A stretch of DNA of 60,554 nt, taken from positions 401,438 to 461,991 of the forward strand of contig NMRA01000359.1 in assembly GCA_002633005.1 (NCBI GenBank), read 5' to 3'. Shown here piece after piece: positions 22,101-35,221 of the stretch. Numbering within the stretch: the first letter of the stretch is position 1; each line of letters starts with the position of its first letter. A program made the position numbers and the translations under genes. This DNA is from Phoronis australis (Eukaryota; Phoronida; Phoronidae). The notes below the pieces were generated by a model. The model was not told the DNA's origin. It did no database searches and saw nothing but the letters and a program-made list of their open reading frames with translations.

Positions 22101-22811
22101 AAGGGGAATACAAGCATTCATGTGTATTTCGCTCTTCAATTCGCTACGTATATGTCCATTCCACTTGCCTGATGATGAGACATGCAGTCTCGAAATATAG
22201 CTAGTGTTCTAATTTGTTGGTTAGTTATGCCTCTCAGTGTTTTACCACATAGCTGCACACCTGAAGAGATTGTTCCGACACGACGAGCGAATCATTATCC
22301 AGCTTTCAAACAAAAAGTTTAGTCGTGTTTTCAACGAAGTTTGTGTAAACGAAGGACTGCTACCAAACTATACTGATTCCAGGTTGCCATACAAGATAAA
22401 GTAATCATTGTTAAATTGCATTTCACAGGTAAATATTATAGATAACTACTGCCAAGAAATCGATTCAAGATGATATTTGGGCAACAGGTAAACATTGGGT
22501 AAAGGAATTATTAAATTTGTTGAACACGACGTTCCATTTCTTTTTATGGCCTCAATAGATAAATGCTCTAATTGGTGGCAGCCTGATCTCGTGTCAGGTG
22601 ACAGTTGATGTAAAATATGACCTAGGCTCATGGCACAGTTTGTTAAACCAAGCTTGGCTCAAGGACAATTTCCTGCTGCAGTACTCTAAATGAATTATTG
22701 TAGACTCAGTCGACAAAGCAGTGTTAATGTATACATGCATGTATTCACACAAACTAACTTAGCCGCAGAAATAAATACACGAGTAGCAATTCGAAAGTTG
22801 CATAAACACAT

Positions 22812-23188
22812 CAATCTTTTTACTCGAAATGGAACTCGAAATTAGGTTTGGCATTTTCTACTCTACTTTTCGGCGAACTCAAGATAAGTGTCTATTATTC
22901 TATGCTCGAGTACACAACAACTTACGTAGATAATTTATTGCCCTTAGTTCACAGTTTGTAAACCCAATATTAAAGCAATAAGTTCGAGTTTGAACTCGAA
23001 ATTTCGAGTTTTTACTCGAGTTTGTAGCACGAATAAGGGTCTTCAAGGTCAAACTTGAACTAGAAACTCCTATGCATAAACTATAATGTATTCGAGCACA
23101 GTCTGATAACCAATTATCTTAAGTTCGCACAAAAGGAGCAGAGAAATTGCCAAAAATAGTTTCGAGTTCGTTTCGAGTACAAAGATTA
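22812..23188. mobile_element. foldback element with ~100-bp inverted arms rich in TCGAGT
   Basis: The first ~100 bp (AATCTTTTTACTCGAAATGG onward) reappear as the reverse complement at 23090-23188, ending TTTCGAGTACAAAGATTAG. The middle has a further palindromic cluster of AACTCGAA/TTCGAGTT near 22983-23020. There is no reading frame. It is present only in unit B. Confidence 0.7.
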
Positions 23189-24591
23189 GAGACCGGGCCC
23201 AGTTAGTAAAACCTTTCACGTAAAATTGCAGAACAAATACCCAGAAACAATTAGTAGTAAAATATTAAGATATGAAAAATGTTTTTGAAAAACTCCTAAC
23301 GTGAAGTCTCATGTGTTGTCTAAGGCTGGAGCTGAAAAAAACATCAAAGGCTAGACTATTCCCGGTATTCCGCCAGAGGGCGACGGATCGGTGTGTGAAA
23401 AGAAGGGCCAGTGTTGTAAGCTGACTAATTTTACCGAGAGATTACTGGTTGTCTGTAAACGCAGTTCAAGAGTCTCGCTTGGTGATCCCGTTACGAACAA
23501 GAATGACAAAATAAAAACAAAGCACCAGGTGACGAGACCGCATCCTCTAATAATCGGCTCACCTACAAGAACTGCCAAATGACACGCCGTGGAAATCGAC
23601 GGCTGAAAAACAGTTTGGCAAAGAGACAATGTATGAGAAACGTAAGCAGAAGCAATAAAATGGCCGCTTGGCATTGCTTTTGATGCCCAATATTACAAAA
23701 TGATGCTTCTTCGTCTAAAAATGCCACTTATGGTTGCATATGGGGATAATCTGACCAGGTCTCAGTTGCTCAGTCAGATAACACACGGCAATGTTGGCTC
23801 ACGGAGTAAATAACATCTGAATGGCATATGACTTGACTGTTGAGAGTTGCGCTACTTATGTAACCATGCTGGAGTGATGAGCTGCAATTTGTGTAATTTT
23901 TCTGGAATTATGGTGCGAGAAATGAAATTGTTCACACGCAAAATCTTCAACCGTTTTTGTGTTGATGTTAACTGTAACCAATGCATAAAGAATATTAAAA
24001 ATACAAGTAAATGTAGTTGCATTATTGCACACGCGTCTTTTTACTCGCTGATGATTTCTCACTTGTGTTTTATAGGCCAGGGAACAAACATTATGGTCTT
24101 TTGTTAATCGATTTTCAAGCTAAACGCACCAAACGATTTGTTTGTTTTGAGTATTTCTAAAATGAACAAGTTTTGTCATTGAAACATCTGAATTTCTTAT
24201 TTTGATTGAGACAAGAATGCATCCAAGGTCGATACGGAACTCAAAATGTACTAAAGAAACGATGATACTTCTGATGATTAAGTTTGTTCTCAGTATACAC
24301 ACTGAATACGAAAACAACCGAATGCTTCGCTTTGTACATTTGCTCGTCAATCAGTGTGAACGCGGTCGAAAAACAGCTCGTGCAGACAACCAAAATAACG
24401 TGGTTACACTCGTACACAGTCATAGGCGTGTCCTTGTACCGTTCCATAAACATGTTGTTTGGTTATGTTTACGCACTGATGATCGTTACAGCGAAACCGG
24501 TGACTATGTATGAAGTGTATATCCTATCATTAAAAAAATACTGCAGTTTCTTTCAAGCTACCTTTTGTTGTTCCCGCCATGTAGCACCACC

Positions 24592-25108
24592 ATGAATGAC
24601 GAAGCCAAATGGAAACTACAGCATAACCACAGAGTTCTCATTTCCGATATTCCTGACGAAGTTATGCAAGAGCTGTTCACCAAAGGAATCATTAATTGGG
24701 GAGACAAGGAAAAAATATCAGATAAAAGCGTTACTGGAGAAAAAAACGACTTGTTGTTGCGTATATTACGCACTAAAGGTCCTGGTGTGTATACGGAGTT
24801 CCGGGAAATTCTGAGCAGATGTGGATGCAAGCACCTGGTCGACAAGCTTGATCAAACACCCCCCAATGTTTACACGGATTCAGGTAAAGTGAACTAATTA
24901 GCCCCCAATTAGTCTTCATCTTCTACGTTTAGACAAATAGGTGAGCATTATTTATTCATTTGGGGTTTCTACTTAAAACTGCGTTTCTATAGTATTTAAT
25001 AGACAAAAGACGAGTGCATTAGTGTACTAATTATTTATATTTTTATTGGTATAAAGAACATAAATACGAAAACATGTAAGACAAAAAATGCAAACCATTC
25101 TCACTATT

Positions 25109-25161
<53 letters not shown>

Positions 25162-28100
25162 CCGCCCCCCATCAACATACCCACCCACTTTTGGTAGGAT
25201 GTTGTCAGGAACAAGTTATGGTTATCTAGTTTCTCCAGGTTGCCTGGTATTCATCTAAATTACCATTATTTAATAAAATTCTTCTCAGAATAAAAATTTA
25301 GCTTTTTAATATGTTAAGAAAATGACAGAAACCGGGGATTATTTTTTCATACTTAGGTACGTACATAAGACTTTTTAATTGCAAAAGTATCCAATTTAAA
25401 AACATTATTTTCGCTACTTATGGGCATGTCAAAATCGTTGTTTGTTGTCAATAACCATATTCATACATTTTCTTTTTTTTAATTAAAATTGAACGAACTA
25501 GACACTTTTCAGTGTGATAATAATTCTTGTTCATTTATGAATTTTAACTCCGTCAAATCGTTAAAGGTAAACATGGCGTTAATCCCAAACTAAAATAAAC
25601 TTTATTCATTTGACGGACACTTTTTGAAGGTTAAACAGGTTTGCCATAGTAGCATAACTCCAACCTATTATAATAAAACAGTTTGGTCTTTCAAACTGCT
25701 ATTTTGTACCTCGAAAACAAACAACAAAACTAATGCATAAAATACTGTAAGTATAGAAACGCCGTTTTTATATTTAAAGATGTGGGGCACGTAGTTAATT
25801 GGGTTCGACAAGGTTTGCTAAAAGCCGACACTGACTAATTTTTTAAACTTTTAAAACATTGAAATATGACTTTCTGTTTCAAATGCCAGATTATTTAATT
25901 CAAGAATGTTGATTTTAGGTTGGGTTTTTGTTATTTTGGCATTCAATAATATAGAGTTTCGGCTACAGGTTACCATTTTTCTAATTTGCTTTCATAAAAT
26001 ATTACCGAAATTGAGGAGGTTGTTTCCGTCAGTGTGACAAGACTGAACGCGAAAACGTAGGTCAGAATTATGACGTAGTAAGCAAAGAATGCCGGTATCA
26101 CACGTTCGCATTCGCTGTTAACGTATTGTTGAAACACTAATATCTCGCGACATCATAGTTTACAGTCGATGACGTCACACTGGACAAAACACACAGTAGA
26201 CATAAGATATGCCTTATATCAAACGGCAATTTTGAAATTTTTTAATTGAGAAGAAACTTCTTGTCTTAGATTGTTCACATCATTTAAACTGGAATACAGT
26301 AAGGTTCTCGTGATCTTGAAATTGGCGCGTTTTTAAGAAGGGAAATATTCGAAGCTGTTTGAGCTAAAATAGTTCAAAAACGAAGTCGGCAACGCCCTAT
26401 TTTTGTTATTTCACTGAAAACACCATAGACAACACAATGATACATAAAAGAAAAACGTAGCAGACGTAAGTTTTTGCATAGAATCGGAAACGTTAAAATT
26501 TGAGATACTCACAATCCACAAACGTTCACTTACGCCGACATAAAAAAGTAAATCCGGAAATATAGTCAAAGCCATCAAAACACAAAACTGACAACGTACA
26601 ACAAACTGACCAGGCTTGAAATAGGATTTCAATCATTAATTTAATTTGAACTGGGTTTCAGTAACACATGAAAATTTCACATTTTTGCGAGACGTGTCTT
26701 TGTCAATGAAATATGTATACGAGAAAGAAATTATAGTGATATATCTATACACACACACACAAACACACACACACACACACACATATATATATCGTAACGC
26801 ATATAGAGATTCATTGAAGTGTTGAATTTATGTATTCGTACCGAAACATGGTGTCTGAACTTTCAAAAACATCTCTGTCTCTCATTCAGGTATCGGCAAT
26901 TCCACGATTGCTTCCCAAGAGGATGTCTTGGTTGCTATACAGAAGGAGTTGACGCAACGATACTTGGAACGATTTCGCAGAATTAATCCTCTGCCATGGT
27001 CGGGAGAACAATTGAGAAGTCTACCCGATGTTTACACAGACTTATTGCTCAATGAAAGAGACACGTACAAACGGTAAATTTAGACACAAAAATCAAATTG
27101 TAGAACTAAGGTCCCATAATCTTCCTTATCGTGAATGAGTTTACTTCATTTACAAACAAAAACACTGAAACCATCAGCGCTTCAAAGTTTACAGGTGTAT
27201 CCACATGTACACATAGACTCGAGTTGGCAATAGAAATCGAATTGAAAAATATATATCATGCGACCGATTTTATGAAAGTGAAATGTCTACTTAATTTGGT
27301 TGTGTTTTTAGCCAACTAAACGTGGCAGCAGACTTAAACTGATACTTTTGATAATCAGACGAGGCTACGCTTATGCGGCAGTCTCAGAGATGCCTTCTAG
27401 TATTCACATTGTCCATATTCATTACATATTATCATACCGAATGCTCCGTATGTTGTGCAAAAACACAAATTACTCAGCTTAAGTTGAATCTCGAAATTTG
27501 TTTTCACTCTCCAAAATTCTCTTTTGCATCGTTCTTGTGCTCCAACTTCGTAAACAGAGGCCTGGTCGTCTGTTATTTAAGTTTCTCGGTTATTTAGCCA
27601 TAGCTCTGTTTGCCAACCATGACTTAGATTCTGATCTTTGACGTAGCAAGTCATCCAAACAATGCTATATACGGACAAAATAAGTTTCACGTGATCCAAA
27701 CATACCTTTCTGCAGGAAGAGATCCCCTCCTGCTTTCTGTAACTTTGGGCCGGAGCAAACAAGGTCGTGCATAGGTTCTCAAAATTTGCGACGAAAGAGG
27801 CATTGTTTCTATAAACAAGTTGTGGCAAAGAATGAAAGTCCGTGACTGAACAAAGCCTTGCACAAATCATTTCGTATCTTTATGTGGTTTGTCAAAAAAG
27901 TAAATGAGACATTGGTTGAAATCGATAAGTTCAGTGAGCGCAGGCCTCAAAATGAGTCGGGGTACAGACCAGAACCAACAATGCTTTCTTGACTTTATTC
28001 TTGTATTTTGCAGGGCACAAAGCAGCCATTCTATATACTTAGATGACATATTTGCCCCTCAGAAGGACTGTCCGTGCGTCAAGCGTGTTTACATACAGGG

Positions 28101-29982
28101 AAACTCAGGTTCGGGTAAAACTGTGCTCTGTAACAAACTGGCGTACGATTGGGCAACGCGCAAACCTGGTTCTATGAGTAAATTTTCAGCTGTGTTATTC
28201 TTGGAAATGATGGAAGGTATTGTCAAGAGCAATTTGATGGACACTATAATTGAGCACCTGTTGCCCTTTGATGTTAAGTACAAGCCGTTGGTGCCTAACT
28301 GTTTGAACGAGTACCAATCAAACATCTTACTGATCATTGATGGTTATGACGAATTGTCTGCCTTGGACAAGCAGAACTTTGAATCATTTCTGGAAGGGAG
28401 GTATCTTCATCAAGTAAGTTGCTTGGTGACGTCAAGACCGACGAACTTGGAGGCTAGACACTTCGACCGCCGACTGACATGCAATGGATTCTCTTTAGAA
28501 AATGCCAGACTGTTTGTTGACAAGTACTTTGACGGAAAACCGAAGACGTATTTCAAGGATTTAATGGACCGTGTGGAGAATAGTTGCTACATGCGTCAGC
28601 TGGTAAGGAACCCTCTTAACTGTTTGTTGTTGTGCGTCCATTGGGAGGAGAATGAGCAGAATAACAGGGGAAATCTTCCACGATCGCTTTCACAGTTATT
28701 TTTCAGTATTATACACATCATGAAATTGCGTCACCAACACAAAACAGATCGAGGCAAACGGTATGCAACTGAATACGAAACCTTTGAGGACGACTATTTC
28801 TTGAAAGGAATTAAAAAGCTGGCTTTTAAAGGTGTCATAGAAGGTTGCAGGGAGGTCTTTGCCTCTACGACCCTTAAAGGAATACCGGAAGGTTGCACGA
28901 GGGTCTCCCTTTCCGAAGACGAGGCAACTGATATCAACTGTGAAGACGTGGTCAAGATGGGCATTCTTACCAGAGTCCAGTTAAAATTTAGCATGGAAGA
29001 AAGGTTTTGTTTCACTCAAAGACATATACAGGAAGTGTTAGCGGCGATGCACTTCCCACAGCTGTCAGGTGCCGACAGGCGGAAATACTTCCGGCAGTTT
29101 CTCGCAAAACCAGAGACCACAATTCTTATTATATTTATCATGGGTGTCTTCAAAACAAACGATGTAGTCTTGAAAGAACTTTTTGATATTCTGGCTGAGA
29201 ATAATCGCCACAACTACGACATTGTTAAGTTTGGATTGTCTGATTGTGCAAATGCAATCAATGTTAGTTTCAATAAAGTCACGAAACCCTTCACCGTGAG
29301 CTTTCATGCTCTCAACGAAGCCGAGAGCAAGGACAACGATCAGTTTGTCTCGCTCATTGCTACTTCGATGCCTCGAAACCTGTTTCTTGACCAGACATGT
29401 CTACGCAACCATTTCCTGTGTCATGACATATCGTATAGCTGCTTTATGATTCTGGAGTCGATGCCGTGTCCTGAACGTGTCATGATTATGGAAGTGCCTT
29501 TCTTCAAGGAAGAAAGTCTGAAGCTCGTGAGCAACATACTCGAAATTTTTCGGCGTATATCGGTCCATGATTCAAAGCCGCTTGAGCTCTTTATTTACTG
29601 CGACGGAAGAAATATTTGCGGGTATGTTTCGATTCCGCTTTTTATGTTCCGGCTCATGGAATGCATGGAGAACCAAACACACATCAAAGACTTTTTCGAA
29701 CACCGCGTTAGGAGTTTGAATTTCCTCATGCCGGAATGCCATCGCCTACGTGAGATGACATCTTTCGAGTTGGAGGAAGAAATGCAGTTGCCTCGTAAAC
29801 CACCAGTCAAACTTCCTCCATTGGTGGTTTACACAGAGAGGAAGTTCGATAATCTTGACGACTATATGAAACTGAACATTGACCGAATGGGTTCCCCTGA
29901 GGTAGCTGCATTTTTCTTTCAGAAGATGAATGGCAACTATAACATTGCTTGGAGAATAGCATCCTTGGCCAACAATTTATAA
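24592..29982 (+). CDS. CARD-NACHT NLR-like protein, paralog B (3 exons, 814 aa)
   Basis: Exons 24592-24883, 26890-27073 and 28014-29982, with the same phases (1, 2) and the same sizes of exons 1 and 2 as gene A. The start is CACCACCATGA, with a pyrimidine tract and AG just upstream as in A. The CARD covers residues 1-92 and the pre-NACHT exon 98-158. Walker A GNSGSGKT is at 188-195, Walker B IIDGYDEL ends at residue 273, and the FTQRHIQEVLAAMHF motif and the unrecognised ~300-residue C-terminus follow. It differs from A mainly between the NACHT and winged helix (28750-28970). The 3' half is nearly identical to A: 153 bp (A 15296-15448) have no differences, suggesting recent exchange. All core ATPase motifs are intact, so the role is as for paralog A. 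Confidence 0.9.
25111..25157. repeat. (CA)n microsatellite
   Basis: Uninterrupted CA dinucleotides in intron 1 of gene B, ending in a C-rich stretch. It is absent at the matching point of gene A. Confidence 0.95.
26748..26793. repeat. (CA)n/(TA)n microsatellite
   Basis: A compound CA then TA repeat near the 3' end of intron 1 of gene B. It occupies the position of the polypyrimidine tract of gene A. Confidence 0.9.
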
Positions 29983-30278
29983 ATGAGCTCAGGTTGCGAT
30001 TGTTATACTTAGGTTACATTCTTGATGAAGGAACGTTACCTTATTTTTCTAAATAGCTATTATTGTATTTTATTGTACATAATACAATAATGTCGGGTAT
30101 CATTTTATGAACGAGTCATCAAACTTTGATGAGCACACGTACCCAATATCAGATATACAGTGTTCAAATTTGACAACTGCTTCAGACATTTCGACACGAA
30201 TGATATAAATTCTTCTTGAGGATTCATATATCGTCACAGCCAGGCCACAAGGCCTCGCCTGATCAAGACACGATTTCA

Positions 30279-30284
30279 AATAAA
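30279..30284 (+). terminator. candidate poly(A) signal of gene B
   Basis: AATAAA 297 bp after the gene B stop, in the same sequence context as 16210-16215 after gene A. Confidence 0.45.
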
Positions 30285-30944
30285 TATGGACCGATGCCAA
30301 GGACAGTGTCACTTTACATAGACCAAGGGAGTACGTTGTACGTGATCGAAGGCCTGTGATTACATTGCTTTATACAATCCCTAAAATAAGACGTGCCTCA
30401 GGGATCGATCTATTTTCGTGTAATTACACAACTGGTGGTGTTTCTCTCCTCTGCTATCTTTATCAGTCACATTGTTTATTATCCTGCTTTGATGAAATGT
30501 CATCGTCTGCTCGCGAATTTTGTTTACGCGGTCAGGGTTTCACTCTTCAGTTCGTTCACGAATAGTGACATATCTTTCGTCCGAGCGACATGATAACTGA
30601 ATTCACCATACTTCATGTTTGTCTGAGGGCAAAGGTATGAGCAGTTGTATTATAATGATAAACATCGATACACTGTGCCTCTGAACGATAAATGCGATTT
30701 TTGGAGTTACACACCTGCGAGTATTACCTCGTTCAAATTTAAGCAGGGTGTACAGTTGCTTTTTAACTAGTATGAAAACGTGGACTGGCATTTATAAGGA
30801 CTAGTTTTTTGAGTTTAACGTGACAGTGCAAATCTTCGAGATACATTGCCCCGTTACGGCATGCCTCCTTGGTATTCCCTTAAAACTGTGAGAAACGCTA
30901 GGCGTTGGTTGATGCTAACAGTTGAGATACACTTAAACTTAAAG

Positions 30945-30947
<3 letters not shown>

Positions 30948-31011
<64 letters not shown>

Positions 31012-31028
31012 AAACACACACATATATA
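30948..31028. repeat. (CA)n microsatellite
   Basis: A long CA run with a few interruptions, in the 3' flank of unit B. It is not present in unit A. Confidence 0.95.
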
Positions 31029-31265
31029 CTTAAAGTATTACGTGTTTAAAGGTGAGATTTCGTACTGTTGTGGAATTGATTTAAGCAGTGTTCTGCATAA
31101 TTTGATCTGTAGTCAGGTCTTAATATTACATTCAATCAAGCCTTTTTGTGCATACCATAGCCACTCGCTTGTATTTTGGTTTGTAACAATAAATTGTGTC
31201 TCATAATATTTAAGACTGTGTACTTTACAATCCCTGCTCTGGCAAACACAATGCAAGACTTAGGC

Positions 31266-34130
31266 TGTGTTTATGGTAGCAAGTTGGTTTCCTGTCTTGC
31301 TCAATGTTCGTGAATACACTACAATAGACCGTGAGTCTTCTTCGTTGGCTATTTTTGTTAGTAGACCATTGTTGCATACATATAGATGCTAAGAGCAAGG
31401 ACAAAAATCGGGAAATGTTTCTTAGATAACCGGTAATTTGTTCCTTGTAAATTTAATGCAAGGAACGTCGACGTTCTCTTTTTATGGATCTAAAATGTTA
31501 TATAGTCACTTGTGGCATGTCAACGGCGTCTTTTCTTATCGTGACCGGAGGAACTCCTGCACCGCTGAATTGTCCTTTGAAAACCGACAAGACCTTGCAC
31601 GTAATACCACAGAGCCTGTTCAAATTTGGTATACATAGGCAACGTTGGTTAAACGGGATTACAAATCCGTTGGCCTCAAAAAGGTAGTAATCTATGATTG
31701 AGCTTTTATACAATATGTGCCACGACTGTGACTGTGCCTGGCGTCAAGCTCATGTTGGGCTTTAAACTTTGATACTTGTAAATCGAGATCTGAGACTGGT
31801 AGAAAATTGTGTTGCCGAACTTCATAGAATTTCATCTACTTCCGAGTAGCTGTGACAAAACCAGTGAAGCCCGGACTAATACATATATCAAATGTATCTT
31901 TGTAAGTAAGAAAAAAAATCAAGGTCATTAAACGTTTGTAAAATGAGTCTTATTTTTATGAGAATTTTGTGCGATTATTTGAGAGCTAAAAGAGTGTTAA
32001 TTTGCGTTTCTTTTGAAAACTTTCTGATCAAATTACATTGTTTTCTTTTAGTTCATCGTAAAGTTATAGCTTTGACAAAGAATGCTTCACCAATAACATT
32101 TCAAAGTTCTTTGCACGTCCATAAGCACTTTTGAGGGCTCTCTTGGAAAGCAGTGCTATCACTGAAGAGGCCACCCTCGTTTTAAATATCACAATAATAA
32201 ATAAATAAATAAGTAAAATTTAATTAGTTTTTACAAATTTTCAAAAATTTCTTAAAAGAAATTAAAATTAATTTTCTGATGCTGTTGGGAGACACATATT
32301 ATTATACCATGCGTTTCTATTTAATTTATTTATTTGATAAACATACAATGCAAATAATAACATATAGTATAAATACACATAAATAAAACAAATCAAAATT
32401 ACTGGTCAAGTCACAATCACATCAGTTTATGCAGCACCAACTGAAAGGTTCGTGTAATTTCATTTTTGAAGTTTTCCCTGAATCTACAAGATAACACCCT
32501 ACACTAAATTACAATTAATTCCGTGTCTAGTTTCTGCAACACAAACTTCATCTATTCCAGTACTGATGAAGGCTGAAGCTCAAAATGTCGACTTGATCTC
32601 ATTATCTTTGACTGTGTATTGGAATTGTGTATCTGGCGGGCATTCAAAATCTTTGGATTTCATAAAAAAATTTGCCTGTTCTATTTTCCTGTTCTGATTT
32701 CCCCAGTAGCGATCGCCTTCAGCTTCTACCACGGCTCGTGTCTTGGAAGTTTCGTCACATTCGATCGGCTTTGGGGACTTAAAAAATAAACGTTGGACTT
32801 CCCTGTTCAATAAGCCCACGATCGGGACTCAAACACATCCCTATGAAACACAACTTTGACACTTTCATGAAAGATACAGGTGTTAATATCATAAAGTAAA
32901 AGTAAAACGTCGATATCACTCGCCGCCATTACTTGTTTATTATTGTTGCTACGGCTTTGTTTTGACCTCGATTTCCGTACGTTCCTACAGGCAAAAGTCT
33001 CCGCATAGTCCCATCAACATATACCCCATAACAGCTTGCAAATATTTGAAGAAGGGTTGGCATTTGTTATTGCACGGGTAAATCCAAGGACAAAATAAGA
33101 TCTAGGTCACTTGTCAAAACACTCGACGCTTATTATCACGTAACTCGTAAGTATGTCTACTGTTTCGCGATCAGGGTCAATCTTGGAGTATTATCTGTGA
33201 AAATAGGTACACGTAACATGAACTGTTTCTGAAATTTGTATAGATGCTTCGTATGGTGAGTATTTACAAACTCTTCTTGACTATTGACAGTGGCGGCACA
33301 ACATTAGTACTGAGCTTGATGTTTCCTCAAAAGTCAATAATTCAATTGAACCCATTGTTATCATGAGTCTTCTCCGCGCAAAACGTTCGACCTGGGAGTG
33401 AGTCGACGAATGCAAATGAAGTTTTGGTTTCGGTTGCTATCACTTCGCAGTGAGAAAGTTTTCGAAAGTTGTGTGGAATATCGTGCGGAAGGTAAGCGAA
33501 CGGCTAAAGAGCTGTAATGGTATCACCTGTTTAACTCAATGACGAGTGTCGAATACTTTGATGTAACCAAAGACGTTCTCTTATGAAACTTTGTCACGGC
33601 CACGACCACAAACGGTTGTGAGAAGTTAGATTCTTAGCAAATTAGTTGTTTTCTATGAACATGGTTTACAGTGATCGAAATCGGGAGCTCATACAGTATG
33701 TTTTTTTGGTTGAATGAACCGTTTCTTTTTTATTTGATTTGGCCAGTTTGATCGCCCTGCACCGTTCAGTACACGAATTCTCATTTCGTCCACCATATTG
33801 AATATCTAATTCGGTATAGTAAACAAACCAATTTACTCGAGTTTCCCAAGTAACTGAACGATTTCTGGACAGCAACGTTATCCATTGTATTTACCTACAG
33901 TTTATACTCATGAAATAAAAGTTAAAAAGTGGACGGGAGAGTAAGGTCTATTAAAACCACCATTTTCAAAAGATGTCGTTTTGGACTCAGTGTCAAAAGG
34001 CTGCCGGTGCCATTTCCAACATATAGATAAGATTATCACAATCTCATTTGTCATCCTGAGAACCACCTATGCTCAATTTTGGAGCGCATTGAATGAATGT
34101 CTGTAAAAAGGTGCACACCCGTTCCAAACG
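31266..34130. other. spacer without recognised gene
   Basis: DNA beyond the duplication. It includes AT-rich stretches (32160-32400) and one coding-like minus-strand frame at 32580-32819, listed separately. I see nothing else. Confidence 0.5.
32580..32819 (-). other. unrecognised coding-like fragment
   Basis: A 79-codon minus-strand frame. From PIECDETSKTRAVVEAEGD onward it has a balanced amino-acid composition with GDRYWG and ECPPDTQF motifs, unlike the low-complexity frames nearby. A possible acceptor (TTTTTTAAG) lies just upstream of the coding-like part. No family is recognised. It could be an orphan exon, a transposon fragment or chance. Confidence 0.2.
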
Positions 34131-34216
34131 CCGTAACACCACTCAAGACTCGATTAAATATAAGCCGTTACATGCTTGCAGCTCACTGTAAGGTATACTG
34201 ACTACAATACATTATA
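34131..34216 (+). repeat. left copy of an inverted repeat pair
   Basis: About 85 bp that reappear as the reverse complement at 37521-37605. The core around GCCGTTACATGCTTGCAGCT matches without differences over about 28 bp. The two copies enclose about 3.3 kb holding a Penelope-like fragment. Confidence 0.7.
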
Positions 34217-34989
34217 AACCGTAATACTCTTCAACAAGTAGTAAATGCTTGCTAAAGTGCGCTCCAGGATCAAGTCGAGGTTTAGTCTTGTTGCCAAGAT
34301 TTTGGGTTACATTCATCTTCGAGACTAGCAGCAATCTGTACTTTGCGCCGAATTTACAAAGTGACAGCCTCAGAAGAAAGTACCACTATCCCAGAACTCT
34401 TAGGTCTCGCGACTTCACCCTTGTTCTCGTTGCTCAAAGAAAAGGCCGTCTAATTTTGGCTTGTTGAAGAGTGTTACTAGGCCACAGTCCATTCGACTCT
34501 AAGAAGCCTAGAAAATCACTTCCGTGGCCACTTTTTGGGGGCAATATAATTTTGGTGTTTTTAAGGTCATCAAGTAGTGTACTATAAGAATCTAAAAAGT
34601 TCCCAAGGTTTGACTTGCACGTTTTAGAGATATTTGACCTAAAAATCTAACGTTTTGCAAAATTTGACACAGAAAACCAATCTTCAAAAATTAAAGAAAA
34701 CAAGAATGGTTTTAAGTCGACTTGACATGTTTTGGTGTCATTTATTAAAACACCATCATCAGAAGAGAGAATGCAGTGGCTACCTTAAGCTGGGCCCAGC
34801 AACAAGTAATGAAGCACAGATACAGTCAGTTACAGGGAGTGACAATGAACTAGACCAACAATGACAACCTGTGATGTGCCAGTTGCCTATTGAGATTGGG
34901 CTTGCACCAACTGATGTGTACAGCCTCACGAATTTTAAGCTCCTTTGTTGTTACTGCCTGGTCTATTGTTGCAAAGTCATTGAAAGAGC

Positions 34990-35140
34990 ACTGCTGATAG
35001 TGTACAAATTTATCTGTGCTGGATGTGGCTCCAGTTATATAGGCGAAACTGTTCGCCATTTGAAAACCAGGACCAAGGAACATCTAAATTCTGACAGAGG
35101 TTCACATGTAAATATTCAGCAACGGAGCTCCAATAAGCAT
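34990..35140 (+). mobile_element. Penelope-like element fragment (GIY-YIG endonuclease)
   Basis: The frame reads YKFICAGCGSSYIGETVRHL followed by KTRTKEHLNSDRGSH. This is the zinc-knuckle-like Cys pair plus the YIGET...R..EH signature of the C-terminal GIY-YIG endonuclease of Penelope-like retroelements. No reverse transcriptase precedes it in any frame nearby, so it is a 3' fragment. Confidence 0.75.
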
Positions 35141-35221
35141 TTTTCATGGAATTTTCTGGGGCTAAAGTCAGAGTCATCCAGTGGAACACCAGACTACCCC
35201 GCTCCAAAAGCCAACCATTAG

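Larger units (their letters stand above)
18531..31265. repeat. tandem segmental duplication, unit B
   Basis: Second copy of the unit described at 2095-18530. The junction falls at AGACTTAGGCC near 18520, and the same AGACTTAGGC motif closes unit B near 31258. 18531-24591 is leader DNA with no gene. It holds family 3 and family 2 MITEs, a tandem CRE repeat and a foldback element, all absent from the matching part of unit A. Confidence 0.8.

Noticed and set aside
25111-25157. CRISPR-like or spaced direct repeats
   Set aside because: All regular repeats here are dinucleotide microsatellites or transposon-derived; no spacer-repeat structure exists.
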